Shown here: one piece after another, positions 7,428 through 14,421 of the stretch
How positions within the stretch are numbered: the first letter of the stretch is position 1
Layout of the letters: every line of letters begins with the position of its first letter
NCBI GenBank assembly: GCA_964230195.1
Contig: CAXRGH010000219.1
Coordinates: 1 to 14,421, forward strand
Direction: 5' to 3'
Length of the DNA stretch: 14,421 nucleotides
Source: CAXRGH01 sp964230195
GTDB taxonomy: Bacteria; Pseudomonadota; Gammaproteobacteria; Enterobacterales; Alteromonadaceae
Position numbers and translations under genes: made by a program
Notes under the pieces: model-generated
What the model saw: only the letters and a program-made list of their open reading frames with translations
Database searches by the model: none
Told to the model about the DNA's origin: nothing

Positions 7428-7439
7428 GAAACGTTACTC
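7418..7439. terminator. Hairpin over the convergent stop codons
   Basis: GAGTAAC (7418-7424) pairs with GTTACTC (7433-7439) across an 8-nt loop that begins with the stop codon of the plus-strand gene; the other arm includes the rsmI stop. No T tract follows on either strand, so it is at best a weak bidirectional terminator or an mRNA-end stabiliser. Confidence 0.3.
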
Positions 7440-8279
7440 GTTGTTCCAAGAAAGTCCCAATTGATAAAGGGCATTCTTTTTCAAATCATAGTGTTCGGCA
7501 ACAATTGCAGCAGCCTTTTTTAACGGTAAATGTTCAACGAGGGATTTCAGCAACTGGATTGCCTCATCCGGAATATCTTCTTTATTGACGCCAGAACCGC
7601 TGACAATAAAAACAAACTCACCACGCTGGTGATTTAGGTCCTCATTTAACCAATTGATGGCATCATCCAAACAACCACAATAATACTGCTCAAAGGTTTT
7701 CGTTAATTCTCTACCAAGCACAACTTCACGTTGCCCACCAACCACTTCAGTCAATGTTTCAATGGAATCCAATATTCTTCGAGGTGATTCGTAAAAGACC
7801 GCTGTTGCATTGTTTTGTACTAACTCACTGAACAGTCGTTGTTTTGCCGTTCGCTTAACTGGGGGAAAACCATAGAACATAAAACGGTCTGTTGGCATAC
7901 CAGAAGCACTCAAAGCAGTAATGGCTGCACAAGGGCCGGGTAGCGCAGATACAACAATATCACTCGCGCGGCATGCTGACACTAAACTGTATCCCGGATC
8001 GCTAATTAATGGTGTGCCCGCATCAGATATCAGCGCAACCGATTCCCCACCTTTCATAATGTTGATCAAATGTTGTGCTCTTTTTTTCTCGTTGTGATCA
8101 TGCAATGCGATGGTTTTTGTTTTGATACCAAAATGCTGTAGAAGCTTACTGCTATGACGAGTATCCTCGGCAGCAATTATATCGACGGACTGTAAAGTAG
8201 TAATCGCACGTTCAGTTATGTCGTGAAGATTGCCGATTGGTGTGGGAACAATAAATAATTTGCCAAATTCTGCCGTCAA
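7434..8279 (-). CDS. rsmI: 16S rRNA (cytidine1402-2'-O)-methyltransferase RsmI
   Basis: RsmI is the tetrapyrrole-methylase-fold enzyme that adds the 2'-O-methyl group to C1402 of 16S rRNA, complementing RsmH, which is also in this window. The 281-residue product shows the family signatures LFIVPTPIGNLHDIT (8-22), AAEDTRHS (36-43), ALISDAGTPLISDPG (82-96), ALPGPCA (112-118) and VFYESPRRI (161-169). The start is TTG at 8279: it gives the expected N-terminus and is preceded by GAGGTG with 7 nt spacing. The gene stands alone on the minus strand, divergent from lpoA and convergent with the HD-GYP-like gene. That separates it from the usual immediate neighbourhood of rnpB. Confidence 0.96.
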   Translation of the reverse strand: MTAEFGKLFIVPTPIGNLHDITERAITTLQSVDIIAAEDTRHSSKLLQHFGIKTKTIALHDHNEKKRAQHLINIMKGGESVALISDAGTPLISDPGYSLVSACRASDIVVSALPGPCAAITALSASGMPTDRFMFYGFPPVKRTAKQRLFSELVQNNATAVFYESPRRILDSIETLTEVVGGQREVVLGRELTKTFEQYYCGCLDDAINWLNEDLNHQRGEFVFIVSGSGVNKEDIPDEAIQLLKSLVEHLPLKKAAAIVAEHYDLKKNALYQLGLSWNNE

Positions 8280-8294
8280 AATAGAGCACCTCGA

Positions 8295-8322
8295 TTGCTT
8301 GTTGCGGCAGATATTGTAAACT
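8295..8322 (+). promoter_or_regulatory. Possible lpoA promoter
   Basis: In the 82-bp rsmI/lpoA divergent gap, TTGCTT (8295-8300) and TAAACT (8317-8322) form a plausible sigma70 pair with a 16-bp spacer. A nine-T run (8342-8350) lies in the leader before the ATG. On the opposite strand TACAAT (8318-8313) could be a -10 for rsmI, but no good -35 was seen for it. Confidence 0.4.
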
Positions 8323-8361
8323 AAATTTTTTAAATTAGGTCTTTTTTTTTAGAGTGTTACG

Positions 8362-10149
8362 ATGAACAAGTTATTGAATATTGGGTTTACGCTAGTTATA
8401 TCCTCGCTTATTGGTTGTAGCAGTTCGCCTCAAACGAGAGATGCTCGCCCATCGACACCGACATTCGTATCAGTAGATCAAGAAATTGACGTTACCGAAC
8501 AACTTGCAAAAATCCAACGATATCCATCCCATCAACAGCCAAGTGCTGTGCTGAATTTAGCCAAACAGTTATCGAATTCGCTTGAACCCGAAAAATGTTT
8601 GAGTTTGCTTCTCAATGGGTATGCTTGGATAACTGAACTCAAAACAGAATATAAAGAACAAGCGTTGGTCTGCTATCACCAACTAAACCCTCAATCAATC
8701 AGCGATGAACTCTTCGACGAAACAATCACGACAGCATCCGCGCCACTATCCAAAATCCTAGCACAAAAAGCGTTTCAAACAGGACAATACGGATTGGCGG
8801 CGATACACTTTTTAAATACCGATGAAGACCAACAAGTTCAAAGCGATTCAGCTTGGGCCGCACTTCAGTTTATGGATAATACTGCCATTCAACAAGTATC
8901 GAAACGCTATCCACGACTCGCTCCATGGGCAACGTTGACTCGTTTAACTCGTTTATATGGTGATAAGCCAAATACATTCAATACCAAACTGTCTCAATGG
9001 AAAGTCCAATACGGTTCCATCCCAGTACCGACGGAAGTGTCGGCTACTACCAGCGGTATCATGCCCCGAACAAAAATCACAGTCCTGTTGCCACTAACCG
9101 GGACATACGCAGAACAAGGCATGGTTATTCAACAAGGTATACTCGCGAGTTATTTTAAGCAGACCAACAGAGTCGTATCCTTTCAGTTTGTTGATACTGC
9201 GAAGGAAAATAGCGAGGCTATAGTTGAATATGCAAACAATAGTGACGTTGTTATTGGGCCATTATTGAAAGACAAGGTTGCGGAACTTGTCCCGTTGATC
9301 AACTCTCAAGTTCCTGTTCTCGCACTCAATCAAGTTAACTCAACGACGGCTCTCGATGATTCGTTTGATAACCGATTTTATTTTGCTTTGAGAGTAGAAG
9401 ATGAAGCACAACAACTTGCGCAACTGATCTATGACAAAGGTTTTAACGAGCCCCTAGTTGTGGCATCGGGTGGATCAACTTCAGCAAGAATGCTAACCGC
9501 ATTTCAGGCGGAGTGGAAAAATAAGTATGACGACACCGCGAACAATGTGCCTCGGATCATTCGTTACCATGACCGAAAATCAATGCGTAAAAATCTTAGT
9601 GGAGCGCTGGACATAGACCAAAGCAAACAACGGATAAAACACATCGAGTCGATTGTTACAGGTAAAGTGCATAGCATCGCGCGTAACCGCCAAGATATTG
9701 ATGCCATCGTTTTATTCGCAAGTGCTCAAGATACTACCCTCTTAAATCCTATTGTTGAAGCTAGTGTTAGTCCGTTTTCAGAGCAAATCCCCGTGTTTGG
9801 CGGCTCGCGAAATACCCCCTCTTATATTGAGAAAGATAGCCTGCGTGATCTAAGAAATTTACACATAGTGGACATTCCATGGTTTATTCAGCAAACAAAA
9901 TACCGCACGTTATGGAAAGAAACCCGTTTATTGTTCCCGAAACGACGTGATGGGCTGATGCGCCTATACGCTCTCGGTTTTGATGCGTTTAATCTGCTAT
10001 TTGAAATGAGACACCTACGTAGACACCCCAACTACACCAAGTCCTATCTTACAGGTTCACTGTCCATATCGACAGAAGGTGTTATTAAACGCCGGCTGTC
10101 GCTTGGAAAAATTGGGCAAAAAGGAATACGACCGCTTGATGAAAGGTAA
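8362..10149 (+). CDS. lpoA: Outer-membrane lipoprotein activator of PBP1A, LpoA
   Basis: LpoA is anchored in the outer membrane, spans the periplasm and stimulates the peptidoglycan synthase PBP1A. The 595-residue product starts with a lipoprotein signal peptide ending in the lipobox LIGC (Cys19 lipidated). An N-terminal helical repeat domain (about 40-220) follows, then a C-terminal periplasmic-binding-protein-like domain (about 237-595) opening with KITVLLPLTGTYAEQG (238-253) and including VVIGPLL. Length is near that of the Haemophilus protein and shorter than E. coli LpoA. Position between rsmI and yraN is the standard gammaproteobacterial context. There is only a weak ribosome-binding site (AGAGTG about 6-11 nt before the ATG). 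The 3' end overlaps yraN by 11 nt. Confidence 0.94.
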   Translation: MNKLLNIGFTLVISSLIGCSSSPQTRDARPSTPTFVSVDQEIDVTEQLAKIQRYPSHQQPSAVLNLAKQLSNSLEPEKCLSLLLNGYAWITELKTEYKEQALVCYHQLNPQSISDELFDETITTASAPLSKILAQKAFQTGQYGLAAIHFLNTDEDQQVQSDSAWAALQFMDNTAIQQVSKRYPRLAPWATLTRLTRLYGDKPNTFNTKLSQWKVQYGSIPVPTEVSATTSGIMPRTKITVLLPLTGTYAEQGMVIQQGILASYFKQTNRVVSFQFVDTAKENSEAIVEYANNSDVVIGPLLKDKVAELVPLINSQVPVLALNQVNSTTALDDSFDNRFYFALRVEDEAQQLAQLIYDKGFNEPLVVASGGSTSARMLTAFQAEWKNKYDDTANNVPRIIRYHDRKSMRKNLSGALDIDQSKQRIKHIESIVTGKVHSIARNRQDIDAIVLFASAQDTTLLNPIVEASVSPFSEQIPVFGGSRNTPSYIEKDSLRDLRNLHIVDIPWFIQQTKYRTLWKETRLLFPKRRDGLMRLYALGFDAFNLLFEMRHLRRHPNYTKSYLTGSLSISTEGVIKRRLSLGKIGQKGIRPLDER

Positions 10150-10501
10150 CGCTTCCTTCAAACGGCGGTTAGGCGAGCAATACGAAAAACTCGCTGCGAG
10201 GCACCTTCAGAAAAACGGGTTGTCACTCGTGGACAGTAATTTCCATGGGACTTTTGGTGAAATCGACCTTATCATGCTTGATGGAAGTGAATGGGTATTT
10301 GTCGAGGTTAAGTACCGTTCCCACGATACATTCGGAGGCGCCGTCGCAGCCTTGACTCATCAAAAACTTGTGAAAGTACAAAAAACAGCGGAACAATATT
10401 TAATGAAACAAAATCTTAATTCAAATTTAGTTTCATATCGCATAGACTTGGTAGCTATTGAGGGCTCTGTGATTCAATGGATACGAGCTGTAAATTATTA
10501 A
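10139..10501 (+). CDS. yraN: UPF0102 family nuclease-fold protein YraN
   Basis: YraN-family proteins have a restriction-endonuclease-like (Holliday-junction-resolvase-type) fold; their cellular role is not settled. The product is 120 residues, a normal length. It shows the family core GEIDLIMLDG (40-49) and VFVEVKYRS (53-61), giving the acidic/lysine set Asp43, Glu56 and Lys58 expected of this nuclease fold. An N-terminal R-x-L-G-E-x-Y-E segment (10-17) and a C-terminal helix (KTAEQYL) are also typical. I chose ATG at 10139 because it yields the normal family start. AAGGA (10121-10125) is 13 nt upstream, rather far, so the adjacent in-frame TTG (10136) is an alternative. A GTG at 10079 would extend it unusually into lpoA. 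The start overlaps the lpoA stop by 11 nt. Confidence 0.9.
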   Translation: MKGNASFKRRLGEQYEKLAARHLQKNGLSLVDSNFHGTFGEIDLIMLDGSEWVFVEVKYRSHDTFGGAVAALTHQKLVKVQKTAEQYLMKQNLNSNLVSYRIDLVAIEGSVIQWIRAVNY

Positions 10502-10516
10502 ATAAGACCGATCGTA

Positions 10517-11113
10517 ATGCTGGAACAAATTAAAGCTAACTTTACCGAAAGTATTCAAACCCAAATCGCAGCGACCGATAGTCTCGCTGAACCAATTTCG
10601 TTTGCCGTCATGATGATGGTTAATGGCTTAGTTCAAGGGAATAAAATCCTCACCTGTGGCGTTGGAGGTGGAGCAATGAATGCACAACACTTTGCTGCTC
10701 ATATGCTCAATAAATTTGAACGTGAACGCCCAAGCCTTCCGGCCATTGCATTATCCGGAGATAGTGCAACATCAACAGCTATTGCGAGTGATTATGGTTT
10801 TGATGAAATATTCGCTAAACAAGTGAGAGCGCTCGGTAGTCAAGGTGACATATTACTTGCTATCAGTACAAATGGTAATAACAAGGCGATCGTTAGAGCA
10901 ATGGAAGCGGCTTTGAGCCGAGATATGACGATTATTGCGTTGACCGGAAAAGACGGTGGCGAAATCTCGGGTTTACTTGGGACTCATGACGTTGAGATCC
11001 GTGTTCAGTCCAGCAGGGATTCAAGAATACAAGAAGTACACCTGCTATCAATCAATAGTATCTGCGAAAGTATAGACAACACATTGTTTCCCGAGGAGTA
11101 CAGTCAGGAATGA
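10517..11113 (+). CDS. diaA: DnaA initiator-associating protein DiaA
   Basis: DiaA is a tetrameric SIS-domain protein that binds DnaA and promotes its assembly at oriC for timely initiation. The 198-residue product aligns almost end to end with E. coli DiaA as I remember it: ESIQTQIAA (11-19), AQHFAAHMLNKFERERPSLPAIAL (56-79 region), KQVRALG (101-107), LLAIST (113-118), RDMTIIALTGKDGGE (135-149) and IDNTLFP (186-192). Leu190 and Phe191, reported as DnaA-contact residues in E. coli, are present at the same numbers. The sugar-phosphate loop reads CGVGGGAMNAQHF, Gly-richer than in E. coli. Databases may label it a phosphoheptose isomerase, but the ends and neighbours favour DiaA. It lies 15 nt after yraN with no clear Shine-Dalgarno sequence. 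Confidence 0.92.
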   Translation: MLEQIKANFTESIQTQIAATDSLAEPISFAVMMMVNGLVQGNKILTCGVGGGAMNAQHFAAHMLNKFERERPSLPAIALSGDSATSTAIASDYGFDEIFAKQVRALGSQGDILLAISTNGNNKAIVRAMEAALSRDMTIIALTGKDGGEISGLLGTHDVEIRVQSSRDSRIQEVHLLSINSICESIDNTLFPEEYSQE

Positions 11114-11688
11114 AACAATTAATTACACTGATTTTGATAACAACAATGATACTTCAGGGCTGTGCCGCCGGGTTGGTATTGGGCGGAATAGGTGTTGCTG
11201 CTTCAGCTCATGATCGCCGCTCAGTTGGTAATCAACTTGATGATAAGACACTCTTTTTCAAGCTTGAAGGTGTTATAAAAGAAACTATTCCGGAAGACAG
11301 CAAACATCAAGTTAATATAAGCGTTTCTATTTATAATGGCGTTGTTTTATTGACTGGCCAATCCAACGAACCAAAGATTAAACAAAACGTTGTTAATGCC
11401 GTCAAACGGCACCCAAATATCAAAAAAGTATTTGATCAGATTCGAGACTATGCACCCATCCCTACCTCTAGCCACACACATGATGTATGGCTTAAATCAA
11501 AGCTCAAAAGCAAACTGATTCTTGCCAAGGAATTAGACGGTCTTCACATTGGTATCACTGTCGAAGATTCAGAAGTTTTTTTAATGGGTATTGTCACAAA
11601 AGATGAAGCGAGTAAAGCGGTTGACATCGCTAGAAATATTGATGGTGTCACTAAGGTGATCCGTGCTTTTGAGTATCTCCAGAACTAA
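11110..11688 (+). CDS. dolP: BON-domain outer-membrane lipoprotein, DolP-like
   Basis: DolP (YraP) is an outer-membrane lipoprotein with two BON domains that helps maintain envelope integrity and binds anionic phospholipid at division sites. The 192-residue product has a lipoprotein signal peptide with lipobox LQGC (Cys18), then a Gly/Ala-rich stretch. BON domain 1 (about 45-114, with VNISVSIYNGVVLLTGQ) and BON domain 2 (about 123-191, with ITVEDSEVFLMGIV and DGVTKVI) follow. Length matches the E. coli protein. The ATG overlaps the diaA stop by 4 nt (ATGA), and AGTCAGGA lies immediately upstream. It closes the lpoA-yraN-diaA-dolP run and is followed at once by a terminator. Confidence 0.92.
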   Translation: MKQLITLILITTMILQGCAAGLVLGGIGVAASAHDRRSVGNQLDDKTLFFKLEGVIKETIPEDSKHQVNISVSIYNGVVLLTGQSNEPKIKQNVVNAVKRHPNIKKVFDQIRDYAPIPTSSHTHDVWLKSKLKSKLILAKELDGLHIGITVEDSEVFLMGIVTKDEASKAVDIARNIDGVTKVIRAFEYLQN

Positions 11689-11722
11689 AAAAACGTATGC
11701 ACCTGATGGTTTATACGTTTTT
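11689..11722. terminator. Bidirectional terminator between dolP and sspB
   Basis: AAAAACGTAT (11689-11698) pairs with ATACGTTTTT (11713-11722), and ACC/GGT extends the inner stem around a TGAT loop. The T run serves the plus-strand dolP transcript, and the A run (11687-11693) gives seven T on the minus strand for sspB. The hairpin starts directly after the dolP stop. Confidence 0.85.
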
Positions 11723-11745
11723 CACTATAACAATCTGAACGAGCG

Positions 11746-12168
11746 CTACTTTATCACTGATAAATGAGGTGCTTTTGGGACACTGTTGCTCTTTTCTTTG
11801 GGTGTGTTTTCTGATTGTGATGGCAACGTTTCTTCGTAATCCAACTCGTACTCATCTTCAAACACACTACCAGCACCAGATTCACGAGAGTATATTGCCC
11901 TCACTGCAGCAAAGGGAATAAAGATAGTTTCAACCTTACCCTGAAATCGAGCATTAAACGATATCGCTTCATTACTTGCAGAGAAATTTCCACAGGCATG
12001 AGGCGCGATATTTAAAACGATCTGTCCGTCCTCTACAAACATTGCAGGAACCAAAGTGCCACTCACTGTCGCATCAACTAGCACGTACGGTGTGTGATCG
12101 TTATCAACTATCCAGTCGTAAAACGCCCGAAATAAATACGGGCGATTTGGGGACATTTTACTTTCCAT
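11746..12168 (-). CDS. sspB: ClpXP protease specificity-enhancing factor SspB
   Basis: SspB is an adaptor that delivers ssrA-tagged proteins and some other substrates to ClpXP. The 140-residue product has the conserved substrate-binding domain (about 9-105): RPYLFRAFYDWIVDN, DGQIVLNIAP (47-56), ISFNARF (69-75), FIPFAAVRAIYSRESGAG (83-100). A polar linker (about 105-133) and the C-terminal ClpX-binding tail ending HLSVIK follow. The ATG at 12168 lies 10 nt after the sspA stop and has little Shine-Dalgarno sequence. ATG at 12156 (Met5), preceded by GGAAAG, is an equally reasonable start. It is probably co-transcribed with sspA and ends before the bidirectional terminator. Confidence 0.94.
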   Translation of the reverse strand: MESKMSPNRPYLFRAFYDWIVDNDHTPYVLVDATVSGTLVPAMFVEDGQIVLNIAPHACGNFSASNEAISFNARFQGKVETIFIPFAAVRAIYSRESGAGSVFEDEYELDYEETLPSQSENTPKEKSNSVPKAPHLSVIK

Positions 12169-12178
12169 AGAGCAAACA

Positions 12179-12817
12179 CTAGCCCAGAAGTGGCGAGTGT
12201 ATCTCTCTTTCTTGATCTGTTAAGGAAGCTTGGAACGCATCGCGCTCAAATACACGTGCCATATACTCTTTGACTTCCTTACTTCCGTTACCTTTGAGTT
12301 CAATATTCAATAACGGTAGACGCCATAACAAAGCGCCAAGGTAACAATCGACCAAGCTAAACTCTTCACTCATAAAGTAAGGAGTTTCTGCAAATAATGG
12401 CGCTAGGCTCAATAGACTTTCTTTCAATTCGAGACGCGCAGCATCAGCATCAGGCTCATTTTTAAGAATTTTACTAACCAACGAATACCAATCCTGCTTG
12501 ATGCGGTGCATCATTAGTCGGCTTTGGCCACGGGATACAGGGTAAACAGGCATCAATGGTGGATGAGGGAAACGCTCGTCAAGATACTCCATAATAATAT
12601 GCGCTTCGTACAATACTAATTCACGATCGACTAGCGTGGGAACGGTACCATATGGATTCAATTCCATAAGGTCTTCGTCAACCTTTAAAGGGTCAACAAA
12701 ATTTAGCTCAACGGCAACGCCTTTCTCAGCAAGAACTATGCGAGCCTGATGGCTATAGATATCCATAGAATCGGTGAACAATGTCATGATGGAGCGTTTA
12801 TTTGCGGCAACGGCCAT
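12179..12817 (-). CDS. sspA: Stringent starvation protein A, SspA
   Basis: SspA is a glutathione-S-transferase-fold protein that binds RNA polymerase with sigma70 and alters transcription during starvation and stress; it lacks GST activity in characterised relatives. The 212-residue product begins MAVAANKRS like E. coli SspA. It has the thioredoxin-like N-domain (about 10-82) with NPYGTVPTLVDREL (54-67) and IIMEYLDERFPHPPLMPVYP (74-93), then an all-helical C-domain with FSLVDCYLGALLWRLP. Pro84, His85 and Pro86, the surface pocket needed for activity in E. coli, are conserved at the same numbers. AGGAG lies about 7 nt before the ATG. It is followed 10 nt later by sspB, the usual sspAB operon. 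Confidence 0.97.
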   Translation of the reverse strand: MAVAANKRSIMTLFTDSMDIYSHQARIVLAEKGVAVELNFVDPLKVDEDLMELNPYGTVPTLVDRELVLYEAHIIMEYLDERFPHPPLMPVYPVSRGQSRLMMHRIKQDWYSLVSKILKNEPDADAARLELKESLLSLAPLFAETPYFMSEEFSLVDCYLGALLWRLPLLNIELKGNGSKEVKEYMARVFERDAFQASLTDQEREIHSPLLG

Positions 12818-12826
12818 GCGTTTTCT

Positions 12827-12861
12827 CCTGATAAATTATTAAACGACGACAATATAACACA
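12827..12861 (-). promoter_or_regulatory. Possible sspAB promoter
   Basis: In the 87-bp gap between petC and sspA, the minus strand has TTGTGT just past the petC terminator and AATAAT 16 bp further on, a weak sigma70-like pair. A separate promoter is expected because the terminator lies between petC and sspA. Exact boxes are uncertain. Confidence 0.3.
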
Positions 12862-12883
12862 AAAAGGGGCTGTTGCCCCTTTT
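12861..12883 (-). terminator. petC operon terminator
   Basis: On the minus strand AAAAGGGGC (12883-12875) pairs with GCCCCTTTT (12870-12862) around a 4-nt loop, with a GC-rich stem and a run of five T (12865-12861). It lies 22 nt after the petC stop and separates the bc1 operon from sspAB. Confidence 0.88.
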
Positions 12884-12904
12884 CAATATGAATAGAAACG
12901 AACC

Positions 12905-13642
12905 TTAATGAACGTCTCTCCAGTATTCCTTTTTAAGCAAGTAGGCTAATACGAAGAAGATCAAGATGAATACTAACACACCTCGGCCAATCGCTTCTGA
13001 CTCAAGCCTGGTAGGTTCACCGGTATAAACCAAATAATTCACCAAATCGAGAACAGCTTTATCATACTCGGCAGCACTTAATTGACCTGAACCATCGGCT
13101 TTCAAACCAACATATACCGACTTCTGTTCACCGTCCACTAGACGTGTCTCATAAGACTTCTTCGGTAATCCTTGAAGTGGCTCAAGAACATGAGGCATAC
13201 CAACTTCGGGGAACACACTATTGTTCACACCAAACGGTCGAGATGGATCAGCGTAAAAACTTCTCAAATACGTATATATCCAATCTGCGCCTCTCACTCT
13301 CGCAACTAAAGTAAGGTCAGGCACAGCAGCACCAAACCACTGTGCTCCGTCAGCGGCTGGCATCGCATTTTTCATGTGATCGCCCACTTTTTCACCCGTG
13401 ATTTGCAAATACTCTTGACCTAAATCATATGGGATCTCAAGATCATCAAACATACGTTGATATCGCTGATACTGTTGCCCATGGCACCCCATGCAGTAGT
13501 TAACGAATAATTTTGCGCCGTTTTGAAGCGAAGCCTTGTCAGACAAATCGTAGTTTGCCTTATCTAATGGAACGCTACTGCCTGCGGCTAAAACAGCACT
13601 CGGAGCAATCATTGCTACCAGTAAAATTATTATTTTTTTCAT
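12905..13642 (-). CDS. petC: Ubiquinol-cytochrome c reductase, cytochrome c1 subunit
   Basis: Cytochrome c1 carries electrons from the Rieske iron-sulfur protein to a soluble cytochrome c in the bc1 complex (respiratory complex III). The 245-residue product has a cleavable signal peptide (about 1-19, ending SAVLA), the covalent heme-binding motif CMGCH (Cys50, Cys53, His54), and the likely axial ligand Met149 in a GMPHVL context. PDLTLVARVRG (108-118) is family-typical. A C-terminal membrane anchor (about 219-236) precedes the cytoplasmic tail KKEYWRDVH. The globular domain is therefore periplasmic. The ATG overlaps the petB stop by 4 nt (ATGA), so the two are probably translationally coupled. 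A strong terminator follows. Confidence 0.97.
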   Translation of the reverse strand: MKKIIILLVAMIAPSAVLAAGSSVPLDKANYDLSDKASLQNGAKLFVNYCMGCHGQQYQRYQRMFDDLEIPYDLGQEYLQITGEKVGDHMKNAMPAADGAQWFGAAVPDLTLVARVRGADWIYTYLRSFYADPSRPFGVNNSVFPEVGMPHVLEPLQGLPKKSYETRLVDGEQKSVYVGLKADGSGQLSAAEYDKAVLDLVNYLVYTGEPTRLESEAIGRGVLVFILIFFVLAYLLKKEYWRDVH

Positions 13643-14421
13643 TTAGTAATCCTTTCTGGGACAGGCTTAGTTTTTTCGTTTCGGCTGTACATCCACAACA
13701 ATCCAAAAAAGCCAAAGTACATCACAGTGGCGATTTGGGAAGCGATGATCTTCCAGTTTTCTTGTGGAGTACCACCAAGGTAGCCGAGGAATATAAACAC
13801 AATAGCGAATACAATTAGATTCCACTTATGGGCTTCACAACGATATCTCCATGAACGAACCTTTCCGCGGTCAATCCACGGTAACAATGCTAATGCGATG
13901 ATTGCAGCAAACATCGTAATAACACCTAAAAGCTTGTCAGGTACAGCCTTCAATATCGCGTAGAAAGGTGTGAAATACCAGACAGGGAAAATGTGTTCTG
14001 GTGTTTTCAAAGGATTAGCAATTTCAAAGTTAGGATGCTCTAAGAACTTACCGCCCATTTCTGGAGCAAAGAACAACACATAGCAAAATCCGAACAGGAA
14101 GATTGAAAATGCTACCAAGTCTTTCAAAACAATATGAGGGAAGAAAGGCACGACATCATTAATAATGTCGTATTTGTCAGTGTAGTATTCGTGAATCTTG
14201 TATTCAGTCTTTTGGTCTTCAGGGAGTGAACCTTTCGGATGTTTAATGCTCACACCGTCAGGGTTATTTGAGCCAACTTCGTGAAGCGCTACAATGTGCA
14301 AGAATACAAGCAGCACAATTACGAGAGGCAATGCAATAACATGCAATGCGAAGAAACGGTTTAGTGTAGCGCCAGAAATAACGTAATCACCTTGGATCCA
14401 GACAACGAGATCAGGGCCAAT
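13639..14421 (-). CDS. petB: Ubiquinol-cytochrome c reductase, cytochrome b subunit, C-terminal part
   Basis: Cytochrome b is the membrane-embedded, two-heme subunit of the bc1 complex where ubiquinol is oxidised and ubiquinone reduced. The window holds the last 260 residues; the frame is open to the right edge, and the N-terminal helices and first histidine pair lie outside. The visible part begins IGPDLVVWIQGDYV and includes NRFFALH (His27 of the fragment) and FLH (His42), the second heme-ligand pair with 14 residues between them. ALHEVGSNNPDG and the Qo-site motif PVWY (146-149, where mitochondria have PEWY) follow. Several hydrophobic helices come next, and the tail overlaps petC by 4 nt. 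The Rieske gene petA is expected upstream, beyond the edge. Confidence 0.96.
   Translation of the reverse strand: MGPDLVVWIQGDYVISGATLNRFFALHVIALPLVIVLLVFLHIVALHEVGSNNPDGVSIKHPKGSLPEDQKTEYKIHEYYTDKYDIINDVVPFFPHIVLKDLVAFSIFLFGFCYVLFFAPEMGGKFLEHPNFEIANPLKTPEHIFPVWYFTPFYAILKAVPDKLLGVITMFAAIIALALLPWIDRGKVRSWRYRCEAHKWNLIVFAIVFIFLGYLGGTPQENWKIIASQIATVMYFGFFGLLWMYSRNEKTKPVPERITK

Noticed and set aside
10079..10138. A GTG start extending YraN by 20 residues into lpoA
   Set aside because: The extension does not resemble YraN and would make a long overlap; ATG 10139 gives the normal length.
14344..14346. A TTG start for cytochrome b inside the window
   Set aside because: The frame stays open to the right edge with conserved cytochrome b sequence (NRFFALH), so the codon is internal and the gene is cut by the window.
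1..14421. Mobile elements, CRISPR arrays, tRNA genes, prophage or defence genes
   Set aside because: No transposase or integrase sequence, no regularly spaced repeats, and no tRNA-like cloverleaf was seen; gene order is that of a conserved chromosomal region apart from the gene at 5997-7427.

Overview
The window is chromosomal core DNA from a gammaproteobacterium. The gene order (dcw cluster, rnpB, rsmI, lpoA, yraN, diaA, dolP-like, sspB, sspA, petC, petB) is, as I remember it, that of Pseudomonas and related Pseudomonadales/Oceanospirillales. The moderately AT-rich base composition points to a marine Oceanospirillales-type relative rather than Pseudomonas itself; this taxonomic guess is inference. 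No transposase, integrase, CRISPR array or tRNA gene was seen.

Left arm (1-5344, minus strand): the head of the division and cell wall operon, read right to left as mraZ, rsmH, ftsL, ftsI, murE, murF (murF is cut by the window edge). Genes are packed with ATGA overlaps (mraZ/rsmH, rsmH/ftsL, ftsL/ftsI), a 1-nt gap (ftsI/murE) and an 8-nt overlap (murE/murF), which suggests translational coupling. A good sigma70-type promoter (TTGACG, 17 bp, TAAACT) precedes mraZ. Just downstream are three 10-bp direct repeats that fit MraZ operator boxes, and a perfect DnaA box (TTATCCACA) overlaps the first one.

Middle (5435-7433): the RNase P RNA gene rnpB on the minus strand, with its own terminator and a -10 box. 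Divergent from it is a plus-strand gene for a 476-residue protein that looks like a degenerate HD-GYP protein lacking the catalytic residues. This is the least ordinary gene in the window. It ends 6 bp from the convergent rsmI gene, and a hairpin covers both stop codons.

Right-middle (7434-11722): rsmI on the minus strand, then the plus-strand run lpoA, yraN, diaA, dolP-like. These encode a lipoprotein activator of peptidoglycan synthase, a nuclease-fold protein, a DnaA-binding initiation regulator and a BON-domain lipoprotein. The run ends in a bidirectional terminator.

Right arm (11746-14421, minus strand): petB (partial) and petC of the cytochrome bc1 complex, a terminator, then sspA and sspB (stringent starvation proteins; RNA polymerase-associated factor and ClpXP adaptor).

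Functionally the window joins cell wall synthesis and division (murE/F, ftsI/L, lpoA), ribosomal RNA methylation (rsmH, rsmI), replication timing (diaA, and a DnaA box at the mra promoter), tRNA processing (rnpB), envelope lipoproteins and respiration.
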